Shown one piece after another: positions 1-9,700 of a stretch of DNA of 64,000 nucleotides (the stretch's first letter is position 1; every line of letters starts with the position of its first letter). The translations under genes were made by a program, and so were the position numbers. The notes under the pieces are model-generated. The model made no database searches. It had not been told where the DNA came from and worked only from the letters and a program-made list of their open reading frames with translations. Source of the DNA: Fidelibacterota bacterium (GTDB taxonomy: Bacteria > Fidelibacterota > Marinisomatia > SCGC-AAA003-L08 > D37C17); assembly GCA_002717625.1 (NCBI GenBank), contig PBEF01000011.1:35758-99757 (forward strand), given 5' to 3'.

Positions 1-119
1 TTTATACCTTCAAAAACTCCTGTTCCATAATGAATGCAATGTGATAATATATGAATTTGTCCTTTTTCAAATGGAACAACTTCACCATTAAACCATATGT
101 TTTTTGAATAATTTGACAT
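1..119 (-). CDS. ilvE: Branched-chain amino acid aminotransferase, N-terminal fragment (runs off window)
   Basis: The complement of 1-119 opens with ATG and encodes 39 residues beginning [15 protein letters not shown] and containing [13 protein letters not shown]. This is the characteristic N-terminal region of class IV PLP aminotransferases of the IlvE type (NG..vp....i....H.lhYG.gvFEGi). The enzyme interconverts branched-chain amino acids and their 2-oxo acids in the cytoplasm. The rest of the gene lies to the left of the window, so the catalytic lysine cannot be seen. It is transcribed divergently from the aldolase gene. D-amino-acid aminotransferase or aminodeoxychorismate lyase share the fold, but the FNG and HYG..VFEG pattern favours IlvE. 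Confidence 0.8.
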   Translation of the reverse strand, partial: MSNYSKNIWFNGEVVPFEKGQIHILSHCIHYGTGVFEGI

Positions 120-241
120 AAAAATAGTGTTTTAATTTAAGTTTATTTTGTTGCAATTAAAAATATTAATTAGAAATAAAAATATATAAAATGATTAAAT
201 TAAACTGATTTTAAGTAAAGAATTAATAAGGAAATTTGAAT
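120..241. promoter_or_regulatory. Divergent intergenic region between ilvE and the aldolase gene
   Basis: These roughly 120 very AT-rich bases must hold the promoters for both divergent genes. I see no convincing -35/-10 pair at good spacing and no strong palindrome. The only clear element is AAGGA at 228-232, nine bases before the ATG at 242, which acts as the ribosome-binding site of the aldolase. Confidence 0.35.
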
Positions 242-1258
242 ATGGAAGCATTGAATATTATTGCAAATAAAATGGTTGCTAAAGGTAAAGGTATTTTGGC
301 TGCGGATGAAAGTACTCCAACGTGCTCAAAAAGGTTTGAATCTATAGGTGTTGAATCAACATATGAAAATAGAAATGAATATAGAGATATGTTGTTAACT
401 ACAGAAGGTTTAAATGAGTATATAAGTGGGGTTATTATGTTTGATGAAACTCTTAGACAATCAACTACTTGTAAAGATAAGATTCCCTTTACAGATTATT
501 TAGATTCAAAAGGAATTTTACCAGGTATAAAAGTTGATACTGGAGCTAAGGAGTTTGCCGGTTTTACTAATGAAAAGATAACTGAAGGTCTTGATGGTTT
601 AAGAGACAGATTGAAAGAATATTATAAATTAGGGGCAAGATTTGCAAAATGGAGAGCAGTTATTACTATCGGTGATATGATTCCTTCAGATGCATGTATC
701 TATTCTAATGCACATGGCTTAGCTCGTTATGCTTCATTATGTCAGGAAAATGGTTTAGTCCCAATTGTAGAACCTGAAATTTTAATGAATGGTTCTCATA
801 CAATAGAAGATTGTTATGAGGTATCACAAAGAACTTTGAATGTTGTTTTTGAGCAACTTATTATGCATCATGTTTTATTAGATGGGATTGTTTTGAAACC
901 TAATATGATAATATCTGGTTTAGACTGTAATGAGCAGGCTAGTGTTGAAAAAGTATCAGAATTAACATTTAAATGTTTGAAAGATAATGTTCCTTCTGAT
1001 GTTCCTGGTATTGCTTTTTTATCTGGAGGTCAAAGCAGCGATTTAGCAACAGCTCATTTAAATACTATGAATGAAAAATATATTGATAATATGCCTTGGA
1101 ACTTAACTTTTTCTTATGGAAGGGCTTTACAAGAGGATGCATTAAAAGCATGGGCTGGTTCTAATAGACTAGATGCACAAAAAGCATTAATGTTTAGATC
1201 TCGTTCAAATAGTTTAGCAACCAAGGGGATGGCTGCTGATATGATGCAGAATTTATAA
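242..1258 (+). CDS. fba: Fructose-bisphosphate aldolase class I
   Basis: Class I (Schiff-base) fructose-1,6-bisphosphate aldolase cleaves FBP to dihydroxyacetone phosphate and glyceraldehyde 3-phosphate in glycolysis, or condenses them in gluconeogenesis. Family landmarks are GILAADEST near the N-terminus, GARFAKWRAV, VEPEIL, and DGIVLKPNM with the Schiff-base lysine at about residue 219, followed by FLSGGQS. The length (338 aa) is normal for the animal/bacterial type I family. The ATG at 242 is preferred over an in-frame TTG at 236 because AAGGA (228-232) is nine bases from the ATG but only three from the TTG. It is the first gene of a plus-strand run that continues into thrB. Confidence 0.95.
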   Translation: MEALNIIANKMVAKGKGILAADESTPTCSKRFESIGVESTYENRNEYRDMLLTTEGLNEYISGVIMFDETLRQSTTCKDKIPFTDYLDSKGILPGIKVDTGAKEFAGFTNEKITEGLDGLRDRLKEYYKLGARFAKWRAVITIGDMIPSDACIYSNAHGLARYASLCQENGLVPIVEPEILMNGSHTIEDCYEVSQRTLNVVFEQLIMHHVLLDGIVLKPNMIISGLDCNEQASVEKVSELTFKCLKDNVPSDVPGIAFLSGGQSSDLATAHLNTMNEKYIDNMPWNLTFSYGRALQEDALKAWAGSNRLDAQKALMFRSRSNSLATKGMAADMMQNL

Positions 1259-1270
1259 AATATAATTTTT

Positions 1271-2188
1271 ATGGATAGAATTAAAATTCATGCACCTGCA
1301 ACAGTTGCTAATTTATCATGTGGTTTTGATGTTTTAGGACTCTGTCTTAATCACCCTTATGATGAAATAGAGGTTAGTAAAATATTAGAAAGAAAAGTAA
1401 CTCTTGAAATTTTAGAGTCTCCTTATAGTAATATTCCAGATAATCCAAATGATAATACGGGAGGAGTCCCTGCTCAGTTAATTCAGAAAGATTTAGATTT
1501 TGGTTTTCATATTAAAATCAAGAAAGGAATTCCGCTTTGTGGCGGGCTAGGGTCTAGTGCTGCAACTTCTGTAGGAGTAGTATATGCTATTAATTGTTTA
1601 TTAGATAGCAAATTAAGTCAGAAACAAATGCTGGAATATGCATTAGAGGGAGAAAAGATTTCTGCTTCTAATCCTCATGCAGACAATATAGCTCCATGTC
1701 TTTTAGGTGGATTAACTTTAATTAGAGATACTAAGTCTTTAGATGTTATAAATATTCCTGTAGAAAATTATTATGTCGCATTAATACATCCGCACATAGA
1801 AATAAAAACTGAGCAAGCACGTAATATTTTACCTAAAAATGTAAAATTAGATATAGCGATTAAACAATGGGGAAATGTAGGTGCCCTTATATTTGGATTA
1901 TCATCTAATAATAAAGAACTTATTAAAAGGTCTATGGAAGATTTTATTGTTGAACCTGTGCGGTCAAATCTAATAGAAGGATTTTATACTATTAAAAATA
2001 ATGCTATTAAATTAGGTTCTATTGGTTCAGGAATATCAGGTTCAGGACCAACGATTTTTGCAATATGTGAATCAAAGATTATTGCTACTGAAATATTAGA
2101 GTTTTCGAATTCCTATTATAAGTCTTTAAATATAGGGTGTGATGTTTTTTTATCAAAAATCAATGATAGTGGACCTATAATTGTATAG
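1271..2188 (+). CDS. thrB: Homoserine kinase
   Basis: GHMP-family kinase that phosphorylates homoserine to O-phosphohomoserine, the substrate of threonine synthase. The N-terminal segment (HAPATVANLSCGFDVLGLC) is typical of ThrB. The ATP-binding GHMP motif GIPLCGGLGSSAA lies near residues 86-98, and the C-terminal GSIGSGISGSGPTIFA motif is also present. The 305-aa length is normal. The stop codon is followed directly by the thrC start, so the two are almost certainly translated from one message, in agreement with their consecutive steps. Confidence 0.95.
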   Translation: MDRIKIHAPATVANLSCGFDVLGLCLNHPYDEIEVSKILERKVTLEILESPYSNIPDNPNDNTGGVPAQLIQKDLDFGFHIKIKKGIPLCGGLGSSAATSVGVVYAINCLLDSKLSQKQMLEYALEGEKISASNPHADNIAPCLLGGLTLIRDTKSLDVINIPVENYYVALIHPHIEIKTEQARNILPKNVKLDIAIKQWGNVGALIFGLSSNNKELIKRSMEDFIVEPVRSNLIEGFYTIKNNAIKLGSIGSGISGSGPTIFAICESKIIATEILEFSNSYYKSLNIGCDVFLSKINDSGPIIV

Positions 2189-3490
2189 ATGAAATTTTAT
2201 AGCACAAACGGACAATCTAATCCAGTTAGTTTTAAAGATGCTTTATTAACTGGAATGCCTCAAGATAAAGGCCTCTATATGCCAGAGAGTATTCCTGATT
2301 TATCAAGTATATTTAAGCAGGATAATGATTTAACTTTTCAAGAAATATCCTTTTTAATATCGTCTGAATTTATAGATAAAGAATTATCAGTTTCGCAGGT
2401 TCAAGATATTATTGAAAAGTGTATTACATTTGAAGCCCCTAATTATAATATTTTTGACAATGTTTATTGTTTAGAATTATTTTATGGGCCAACTCTTGCA
2501 TTTAAAGATTTTGGAGCGCGTTTTATGGCTCGTTGTATGGAATCTTTTATTCAAAGTGCAAATAAAGAAATTAATATCTTAGTTGCTACATCAGGAGATA
2601 CGGGAAGTGCTGTTGCTCATGGTTTTTATGATGTTGAGGGAATTAATGTAATTATTTTATATCCTAAAGGTAAAGTTAGTAATATCCAAGAAAAGCAGTT
2701 GACTACATTGGATAAAAATATTTATGTTTTAGAAATAGATGGTACTTTTGATGATTGCCAAAAGTTAGTTAAAAAAGCTTTTTTAGATAAAAGTTTAAAA
2801 GATAAAATTAATTTATCTTCTGCAAATTCTATTAATATAGCTAGGCTTATTCCTCAGATTTTTTATTATGCATATTCATATTTACAATTAGAAAACAAGT
2901 CTCTTCCAACTGTTTTTTCTGTTCCATGTGGAAATTTTGGAAATATTACAGCAGGTATGATAGGCAAAAACATAGGTATTCCGATATATCAATTTATTGG
3001 GGCAACAAATTCAAACGATATTGTTCCTAATTATTTAATTACAGAGAAATATAAACCCAAGCCTTCTGTCCAAACGATATCTAACGCAATGGATGTTGGG
3101 AATCCTAGTAATTTGGTAAGAATTATTGATTTATATTCTGATATAGACAGTATTAGGAGTAATCTGCTGAGCTGGTCCTTTAATGATGATGAAACTTCGA
3201 TTATGATATCTGATATAAGCAAAAAATATGATTATGTAATGTGTCCGCATAGTTCCATTGGCCTTTTAGGTTTATTAAAGTATATGAGCATGCAGTCAAA
3301 TCATATGAATAATGTGTTTTTAGGTACTGCTCATCCTGGAAAATTTTCAGATATCGTTAATCCTATTATAAATGATACTATAGAGTTGCCAAAAAGATTA
3401 AAAGATGTTTTATTGTTAGAAAAGAAATCAGTGGAATTAAATAATGATTATAATGAATTTTATGATTATTTATTAAGAACTTTTGAATAA
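2189..3490 (+). CDS. thrC: Threonine synthase
   Basis: PLP-dependent threonine synthase converts O-phosphohomoserine and water to threonine and phosphate. The N-terminal MKFYSTNGQSNPVSFKDAL, the PLP lysine within PTLAFKDFGARF (about Lys106), the ATSGDTGSA phosphate loop and FSVPCGNFGNITAG all match the ThrC family. Length 433 aa is normal for the bacterial form that starts with this N-terminal domain. It abuts thrB with no intergenic space, forming a Thr-biosynthesis pair. No aspartokinase or homoserine dehydrogenase gene is in the window. Confidence 0.95.
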   Translation: MKFYSTNGQSNPVSFKDALLTGMPQDKGLYMPESIPDLSSIFKQDNDLTFQEISFLISSEFIDKELSVSQVQDIIEKCITFEAPNYNIFDNVYCLELFYGPTLAFKDFGARFMARCMESFIQSANKEINILVATSGDTGSAVAHGFYDVEGINVIILYPKGKVSNIQEKQLTTLDKNIYVLEIDGTFDDCQKLVKKAFLDKSLKDKINLSSANSINIARLIPQIFYYAYSYLQLENKSLPTVFSVPCGNFGNITAGMIGKNIGIPIYQFIGATNSNDIVPNYLITEKYKPKPSVQTISNAMDVGNPSNLVRIIDLYSDIDSIRSNLLSWSFNDDETSIMISDISKKYDYVMCPHSSIGLLGLLKYMSMQSNHMNNVFLGTAHPGKFSDIVNPIINDTIELPKRLKDVLLLEKKSVELNNDYNEFYDYLLRTFE

Positions 3491-3531
3491 ATTATAAATC
3501 TTAAAATTATATAAAATGAAAGGAACTTGAA

Positions 3532-4674
3532 TTGAAATTAGATACTAAAATTGTAAGAGCATCTTCTAAACCAGATAAAACTACAGGAGCTGTTGTTCCT
3601 CCTATATATCAAACAGCAACATATGTTCTAGAGGAGGTTGGTAAAGATAAAGGTTTTGATTATACAAGAGCATCTAATCCTAGTCGTCAATTATTAGAAG
3701 AACATTTAGCTGCTATCGAGGGAGCAAAATATGGCGTATGTTTTTCAAGTGGAATGTCTGCAGTGGATAGTATTATGAAATTACTGAAAGTAGGTGATCA
3801 TGTTATTTGTTCAGATGATGTTTATGGTGGTGTTTCTAGACATTTCAATCAAGTTTTAGTTCATTATGGTTTAGAGTTTACGTATGTTAATTCATCTAAT
3901 CCTGAAAGTGTAAAAAATGCTATAAAAGATAATACAAAATTATTGTGGATTGAAACTCCCACTAATCCATTATTGAAAATAACAGATTTAAATGCAATGA
4001 ATCAAATTGCTAAGGATAATAATTTATTATTCGGAGTAGATTCAACATTTTCTACGCCTGTTTTTTTGAGACCCCTTGAATTTGGGGCAGATATTGCAAT
4101 GCATAGTACTACTAAGTATTTAAGCGGACATAATCAAATTATTGGTGGAGCAATTTTAACTAATAATCAAGAAATTTTTGATAAGATGAAATTTATTCAA
4201 AAAACAATTGGTGCTGTTTCAAGTCCTTTTGATTGTTATTTAACAATGCTTGGACTTAGGACATTGCACTTAAGAATGGAACGCCATGCAGAAAATGCTC
4301 AAGCAGTTGCAGAGTTTTTAGAAAGTCATCCTAAAGTATCAAGAGTTGCATATCCAGGGCTTCCTTCTGATCCAGGATATGATATAGCAAAGCAGCAAAT
4401 GCTTGGTTTTTCTGGAATGATTTCGTTTGAATTAAGTGGTGGTATTCCAGCGGGGAAACATGTCATGAATAATGTGAAACTTTGTTTCTTAGCTGAAAGT
4501 TTAGGTGCTGTAGAAACTATGATTACTCATCCCGCAACAATGACTCATGCTGAAGTTCCAGAACAAGAAAGACATGCTAGAGGGCTGACTGATGGTTTGG
4601 TTCGATTATCTGTAGGGATAGAACATAAACAGGATATTATTAATGACCTTTCGCAAGCTTTAGAAGGAGCTTGA
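3532..4674 (+). CDS. metB: Cystathionine gamma-synthase / gamma-lyase family PLP enzyme
   Basis: Cys/Met-metabolism PLP enzyme of 380 aa. Visible landmarks are YTRASNPSRQLLEEHLAAIEGA, the SSGMSA phosphate loop, DDVYGG, the IETPTNPLL segment and the PLP lysine in STTKYLSGH (about Lys195). The next-door homoserine genes favour the gamma-synthase reaction (activated homoserine plus cysteine to cystathionine), but sequence alone does not separate synthase from gamma-lyase or an O-acetylhomoserine sulfhydrylase. The start is TTG with AGGA at 3521-3524, seven bases upstream. A nearby ATG at 3515 runs into a stop after four codons. The residue after the conserved Asp in VDSTFSTP is Ser where most relatives have Asn. 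Confidence 0.88.
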   Translation: MKLDTKIVRASSKPDKTTGAVVPPIYQTATYVLEEVGKDKGFDYTRASNPSRQLLEEHLAAIEGAKYGVCFSSGMSAVDSIMKLLKVGDHVICSDDVYGGVSRHFNQVLVHYGLEFTYVNSSNPESVKNAIKDNTKLLWIETPTNPLLKITDLNAMNQIAKDNNLLFGVDSTFSTPVFLRPLEFGADIAMHSTTKYLSGHNQIIGGAILTNNQEIFDKMKFIQKTIGAVSSPFDCYLTMLGLRTLHLRMERHAENAQAVAEFLESHPKVSRVAYPGLPSDPGYDIAKQQMLGFSGMISFELSGGIPAGKHVMNNVKLCFLAESLGAVETMITHPATMTHAEVPEQERHARGLTDGLVRLSVGIEHKQDIINDLSQALEGA

Positions 4675-4719
4675 TTTTTTCTTTTAAATATTTTTTCCTT
4701 CTATTAAATTACATATAAT

Positions 4720-6663
4720 ATGAAAAAAATAGTAATTAGTTCATTTTTTATAATTTTATTATCATCATTGTTATTTTCAAAAAATTTAACTCTTCATGAT
4801 TATGATAATCCTTCAGCTAGTCATATTTTAGATGTTGAAATTCCTAGTGATAATCAGAACCTTTTAATAGTATCTGGTATGTTAGGTGGTATTGAATTTT
4901 ATGATATATCAAATCCACAAGTTTTAAACCATTTAGATAATTTGCAGCTTACTGGAGGAGGCGGTGGAGGCCAAGGTGGTGGTACAAAGCCTAATTGTAT
5001 TATTGCTTACAGCGAATATGCTTATGTAACTACAAATAGAGGTTTAGGTGTTATTAATATTGCAAATCTTAATAATCCTCAATACTTAGGTATTGTAACT
5101 GGAACAAATAATTATATACTAGAAAATTTAGATATTTCAGAATATAATAATCTTTTAGCTGTTGCTGCTCATGAAGATGGAGTATTCATTTATGATTTAT
5201 CAAATCCATCAAGTCCTAGCTATTTAACTACTATTGAAACAGAAAATTCATGGACAGTGACTTTTGATGAGAATATTTTATATATTGCTGATGAACAAAC
5301 TTTAAAAATGTATTTAATTAATGATGGATTTAGTTATTTAAGCTCTATTGAAATGGGTAATGCGATTAAAGATGTTGTTATTAATAATAATGTTTTATAT
5401 GTAGCTGTTGGATCAGATGGGGTTGTAGCTTATAAAATAGAGCCAGACTTTAATATATCTTTGATTGATTCATATAATACATCTGCTATGGCTAATAGAT
5501 TAGCTCCTTTAGGTGTTGAATTTGATCATAAAGTTGCAGTTTCTGATTGGGATGATGTGGAAGTATTAGAATCAAATTTTGATGATAACATTGAACTTGT
5601 GGGTTATAAAAATACAACTAGAAGAACAATGGCTATAGCTGTAAAGAATAATTATATTTATTCAGCTGAATGGAATAGTGTGCAAATATTTGAGTATGGT
5701 GAGATTGATGGCCCTGATTTAGACTTAAGTACCTATGAATTAAATTATCCATATGTTGAAAACGGTCAATTTTATACAATGTCTTTAAATGTGGAAAATA
5801 ATGGTAATCAAGTTTTAAATATTATAGATGCATATACAACAAATAATGAATTCTCTTATTCTGTATTAAACAATTTGAGTCCAGGAGAGTCTCAAACTGT
5901 TGATATTATTTATAATGCAAATTCTAATAATTCATCTGGAAGTTATAGAATATTTAGCAATGATAATGATGAATCTGAGGTTATCTGTGAAACTAATGGC
6001 AATATTGATGGTGCTAATATTGGAGATATAGCTCCAGATTTTGATTTAGATATTATAGCTAATGATTCAGGGTCCTTCCAATTATCAGATTATATTGGAA
6101 AAGTTGTTGTTTTAGTATTTTTTGCTCCTAATTGACCTGTCTGTAGTCCGGAGTTATCGGATATTGAAACTGCTGTTTGGCAAAATTTTGATAATAGTGA
6201 AGTTGCTGTTATTGGTATTTCTAATACTAATAATCAAAATGTTATTAATAATTTTGTTGCAGAAAACAGTTTGACTTTTCCTATTCTTTTTGATCCTGGA
6301 AGCTCTGGAGGAGTTCAAGGAGGAGATACATATGATTTATATTATATGCCTAATGACGGGTCCCCTTATCCTCGTGATTTTGTAATTGATCAAGATGGAA
6401 TTATTGCATATGCTAATAATGAGATTGATACAGCTTGGATGTTAGCAGTAATTAATGATTTGTTGATGATAAATGATATGGTTTTAGGTGATATTAATCA
6501 AGACTTTATTGTGAATATTTTGGACATTGTATTGCTAATTAGCTTTATATTGTCATCAGAAATTCCTTCAGATAATCAATTTCTATCTTCAGATATAAAT
6601 GCTGATGGTATTATTAATATTCTTGATGTTGTTTCGATTATAAATATTATTTTAAATATTTAG
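4720..6663 (+). CDS. Secreted LVIVD-repeat / redoxin (UxxC) / dockerin protein, candidate selenoprotein with in-frame TGA
   Basis: One open frame of 648 codons, interrupted only by TGA at 6133-6135. Read through, it gives a 647-residue exported protein. The order is: signal peptide (1-20), LVIVD-type beta-propeller repeats (about 30-330) with a Gly-rich run at 79-88, and a beta-sandwich 'choice-anchor' type segment (about 340-440). Next is an AhpC/TSA-thioredoxin domain (about 445-585) and finally two dockerin-like Ca-binding repeats (GDINQD..VNILDIV and SDINAD..INILDVV). The TGA replaces the first Cys of the redox motif (FFAPN-TGA-PVCSPEL), giving UxxC with Cys475. A hairpin follows the TGA. 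The downstream 6136-6270 stretch is open and clearly redoxin-coding. A pseudogene is the main alternative, but no other lesion exists. Confidence 0.75.
6133..6135 (+). other. Candidate selenocysteine codon (in-frame TGA in UxxC motif)
   Basis: TGA lies in frame between ...VVLVFFAPN and PVCSPEL, exactly where thioredoxin/TlpA/AhpC-TSA proteins carry the N-terminal catalytic Cys of CxxC. Cys-to-Sec replacement at this position is known in bacterial thioredoxin-like selenoproteins. TGA is used as an ordinary stop elsewhere in the window, so global recoding to Trp is not the explanation. Confidence 0.7.
6146..6162 (+). promoter_or_regulatory. Putative bacterial SECIS-like stem-loop
   Basis: TCCG (6147-6150) pairs with CGGA (6158-6161) around the seven-base loop GAGTTAT (6151-6157). 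A G-T wobble at 6146/6162 can extend the stem. The loop starts with G and its first base is 15 bases after the TGA, about the position expected for a bacterial SECIS element, which lies inside the coding region. The stem is short, so this supports the selenocysteine reading but does not prove it. Confidence 0.5.
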
Positions 6664-6752
6664 AAACAATCCTTATATATATAAATATATAATATTATAA
6701 TTGTTGTAATTTATTATACTGTTTAAGCAATAGATTTAAATATAAATTTTAT

Positions 6753-9700
6753 ATGTTTAATAAAAGAAAAGAAACTACATATCTCTACTTTGCATTCCTT
6801 AGTATTATTATATTGATTTTTTCTTCATGTTCATCTGAGTATTCTCAAATACGAAATGAAAAAAAACTATATAAAGAAGAAAAGAAAAAAGAGAGGAAAG
6901 AGAAGACGAAGAATAGAAGAATTCAACGTAATTCTAAAAATGAGTTCAAAGCTTATTATAATTCTTATTACTTAGCAAAAATTAAATTTAGAGATGCTTT
7001 AGAAGAAGCCAGTGTTCATCAAAATTCTAGCAATACAAGAAGTAATAACTCAGTTAAACTTTTTGACGATGCAATTAAATATTCCAATGTAGTGCTAGAT
7101 GATTTTTATAATACAGATTATTGGTTAGATGCTGCTTATATAAAAGCTAGAGCTAGTTATAGTAAAAATATTTTTTCAGCAGCGAGCTATTATTTTAATG
7201 AAATAATTAAAAATAAAAATAATCCATATTACTATGACAGCTTGGTTAGAATGGGTTTTATTAGCTTGCGTTTAAATGATAGCAAGAAACTTTTAAGTAT
7301 ATTGGAAGAATTAGATTCTAGCATAGATAGCTTTAATTCTAATATTAAAAAATTAGATAAAAAAAATCCTTATAAATTTATTCAAAATGATTTACTCCAA
7401 GTGGAGTCGAATTATTATATTCTTAAAGCAGAAGAGGCATTATACTCAAATTCACCTATTAGCGAAGTTGAATATTATTATAAATTAGCAATTAATAGTT
7501 CTATAGATAAATCAAAGACTGAATATTTATACTCTATTTTATTATCTATTTTTGAATCATCCAATGATATACTAAAAGTTTTAGAGTATACAGATAAAGT
7601 TATATCTTTAAATAAATTAAATAAAGATGATATATCATCAGATCTTTATTTGAAAGATTGGTTTGATTTAAATAGATCCTTAGGGCTCCATTCTAATATT
7701 TATAAGCATATTGATTCTTTGTATAAGGAGTCTAGTAATATTAAAGATAAATTATATCTTTTATTAGAAAGAGCAAAAACATATTTTTATGATGAAAATA
7801 TAGAGCTAGCATTTACTGAATTTAATAAGTTAGTACAGGATTATGAAGAAGATCTTCTTTTGTATAAGGATTATTTTTCAGAAGTTTATTATTATTTAGG
7901 TCAAATTTATTTGAAGTCTAAATATGATTATAAGTTAGCATTAAATTATTTTGATTTATCTATTGAAAAAAAATCAAAAGATAATCCTTCTATTAATAAA
8001 TCTAAATCATTAAATGATTATTTAGAATTATACGATCAATACTTAGTGGCCAATGCTTCTAATGTTAAATTGACTGCTAGTGATTCATTGGTAGTTAATG
8101 AAATAAATGTAGAGTCTGGTAATAATGAATTTTATATCCCCGTTCCAGATGATTATAGCTATAATTCAGATAATGTAGATACTCTTTTGTTTAATATGGG
8201 CTCTATTCTTTATTTTGATTTAGATATGAAAGATGAGGCCCTTAATAAATTTGAGTTTTTATATAATGGTTACACTGATTCTTATTTGATTCCTCAGGTG
8301 ATTAAAATTTTGAACGAAATTGATCCATCTATTGATTGGAGACGTAAATTTTTAGGTGATTTAAAAGTTTTTTCTAAAAATAAAAATGAAGTAATTGATA
8401 ATTCATTGATTGATAGTAGAAACAAAGCATTTAAAGCTATGAATTCTTCTATACAGGAAGCTTTAAATTTATTTGAGATTAATTTTGATAGGTATGATGA
8501 TTTAAATTCTTTATATATGATTGCTTTTATCTACGATTTTTATTTAAAGGACCCTTATCAGGCTGTAACGTTTTATAATAAATATTTAGAGCATGCTGCT
8601 GCTGATAATATTAATGTTGTTACTAATAGATTGAGAAGTATTGAGACAGTATTGAATGATGAAATAAATATTACTAAACAACGTATAGCATATAGTAATT
8701 CTTTACAATATTTAAATTATAATTCTTTAATTAGCAAAGATTCTATTTTAGTTTCTTTGAGTGATTGTCAAAAAGGTGAAAGTATAAAATTAAAAGATAA
8801 ATGTAAGGCTTTTGAAAATGTTATTGATTTTTTGTCTCCGGAAGAATTACTTGATACTTTATCTGTTAACTTAATAGGTAAATGGTCTAATAATAAAAGT
8901 ATGGATTTGCAAATTTTTGATGTAGCTATGACTTTATATGCTAATATTCAAGATAATGAATTAACAGCTAAATATTGTAAAATATTGATTGATTACTATG
9001 CTGATTCAGATATTATAAATGATGTTTATTTATTGCTAGATAAGGTTGAGCCAAATTCTGATTGGTCTTTAGTTATATCAAATGCAATATATGAAGATTT
9101 TTTAGAAATTGAAAAATTCTCTCCTAAGACAGGGCTGGATATTGTTAATGCATCTTTACAAAAACCTAAGCCTGCGACTCTGAGCTCAGAAAATATTTTT
9201 TATAAGGTATATAAGGATTCTTTGATACAATATCAAGACTCTGCAGTCTATTCATTAAAATATAATAGTAATATTTTTTCAGATAACAGAAATTTAGGTG
9301 AGAAATTTTTAATTTCTAAATTGAATACAAAGGAAGTTCGTTATACTGTAGATAAAAATTCTATAATAAAATGGGATTTGAACTACTCTAGATCTCAAGA
9401 AATATCAGAAGATGATTATTATTTTGATAATAATTTGAAAGTAATACAAGAATCTATTAGTCCGGAAACTAAAAATTATAGATATAATATTAATGATACT
9501 GCTAGTGAGTGTTATTATTTGGAAGAATCATATTCTTGTTATGAGGTTAGAGCTATCCCAAATAAAGATGGTTTCTATAAAACTATATGGTTTCTAGAAC
9601 TAGAGGATAATGTATTTTTAAGAATTAAAGAAAATATTTCTAATATTAATCAAGAATTATTATTTAAAAATGAATTTAAGTATAAAAAAATAGATTCATT

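Noticed and set aside
3031..3222. Minus-strand frame inside thrC
   Set aside because: Fully within a well-supported gene, no start signal, no recognisable product.
6133..6135. TGA read as Trp through a variant genetic code
   Set aside because: TGA ends many genes here (for example at 4674, 10298 and 12710), so a genome-wide reassignment does not fit.
4720..6663. Frameshift pseudogene explanation for the split redoxin
   Set aside because: Both halves are in the same frame and the sequence between them is open and coding; the only lesion is one TGA at a catalytic position.
6664..6752. AT-rich inverted repeats between the redoxin and TPR genes as a terminator
   Set aside because: Only TA-alternating sequence without a GC stem or a T run; not distinguishable from background.
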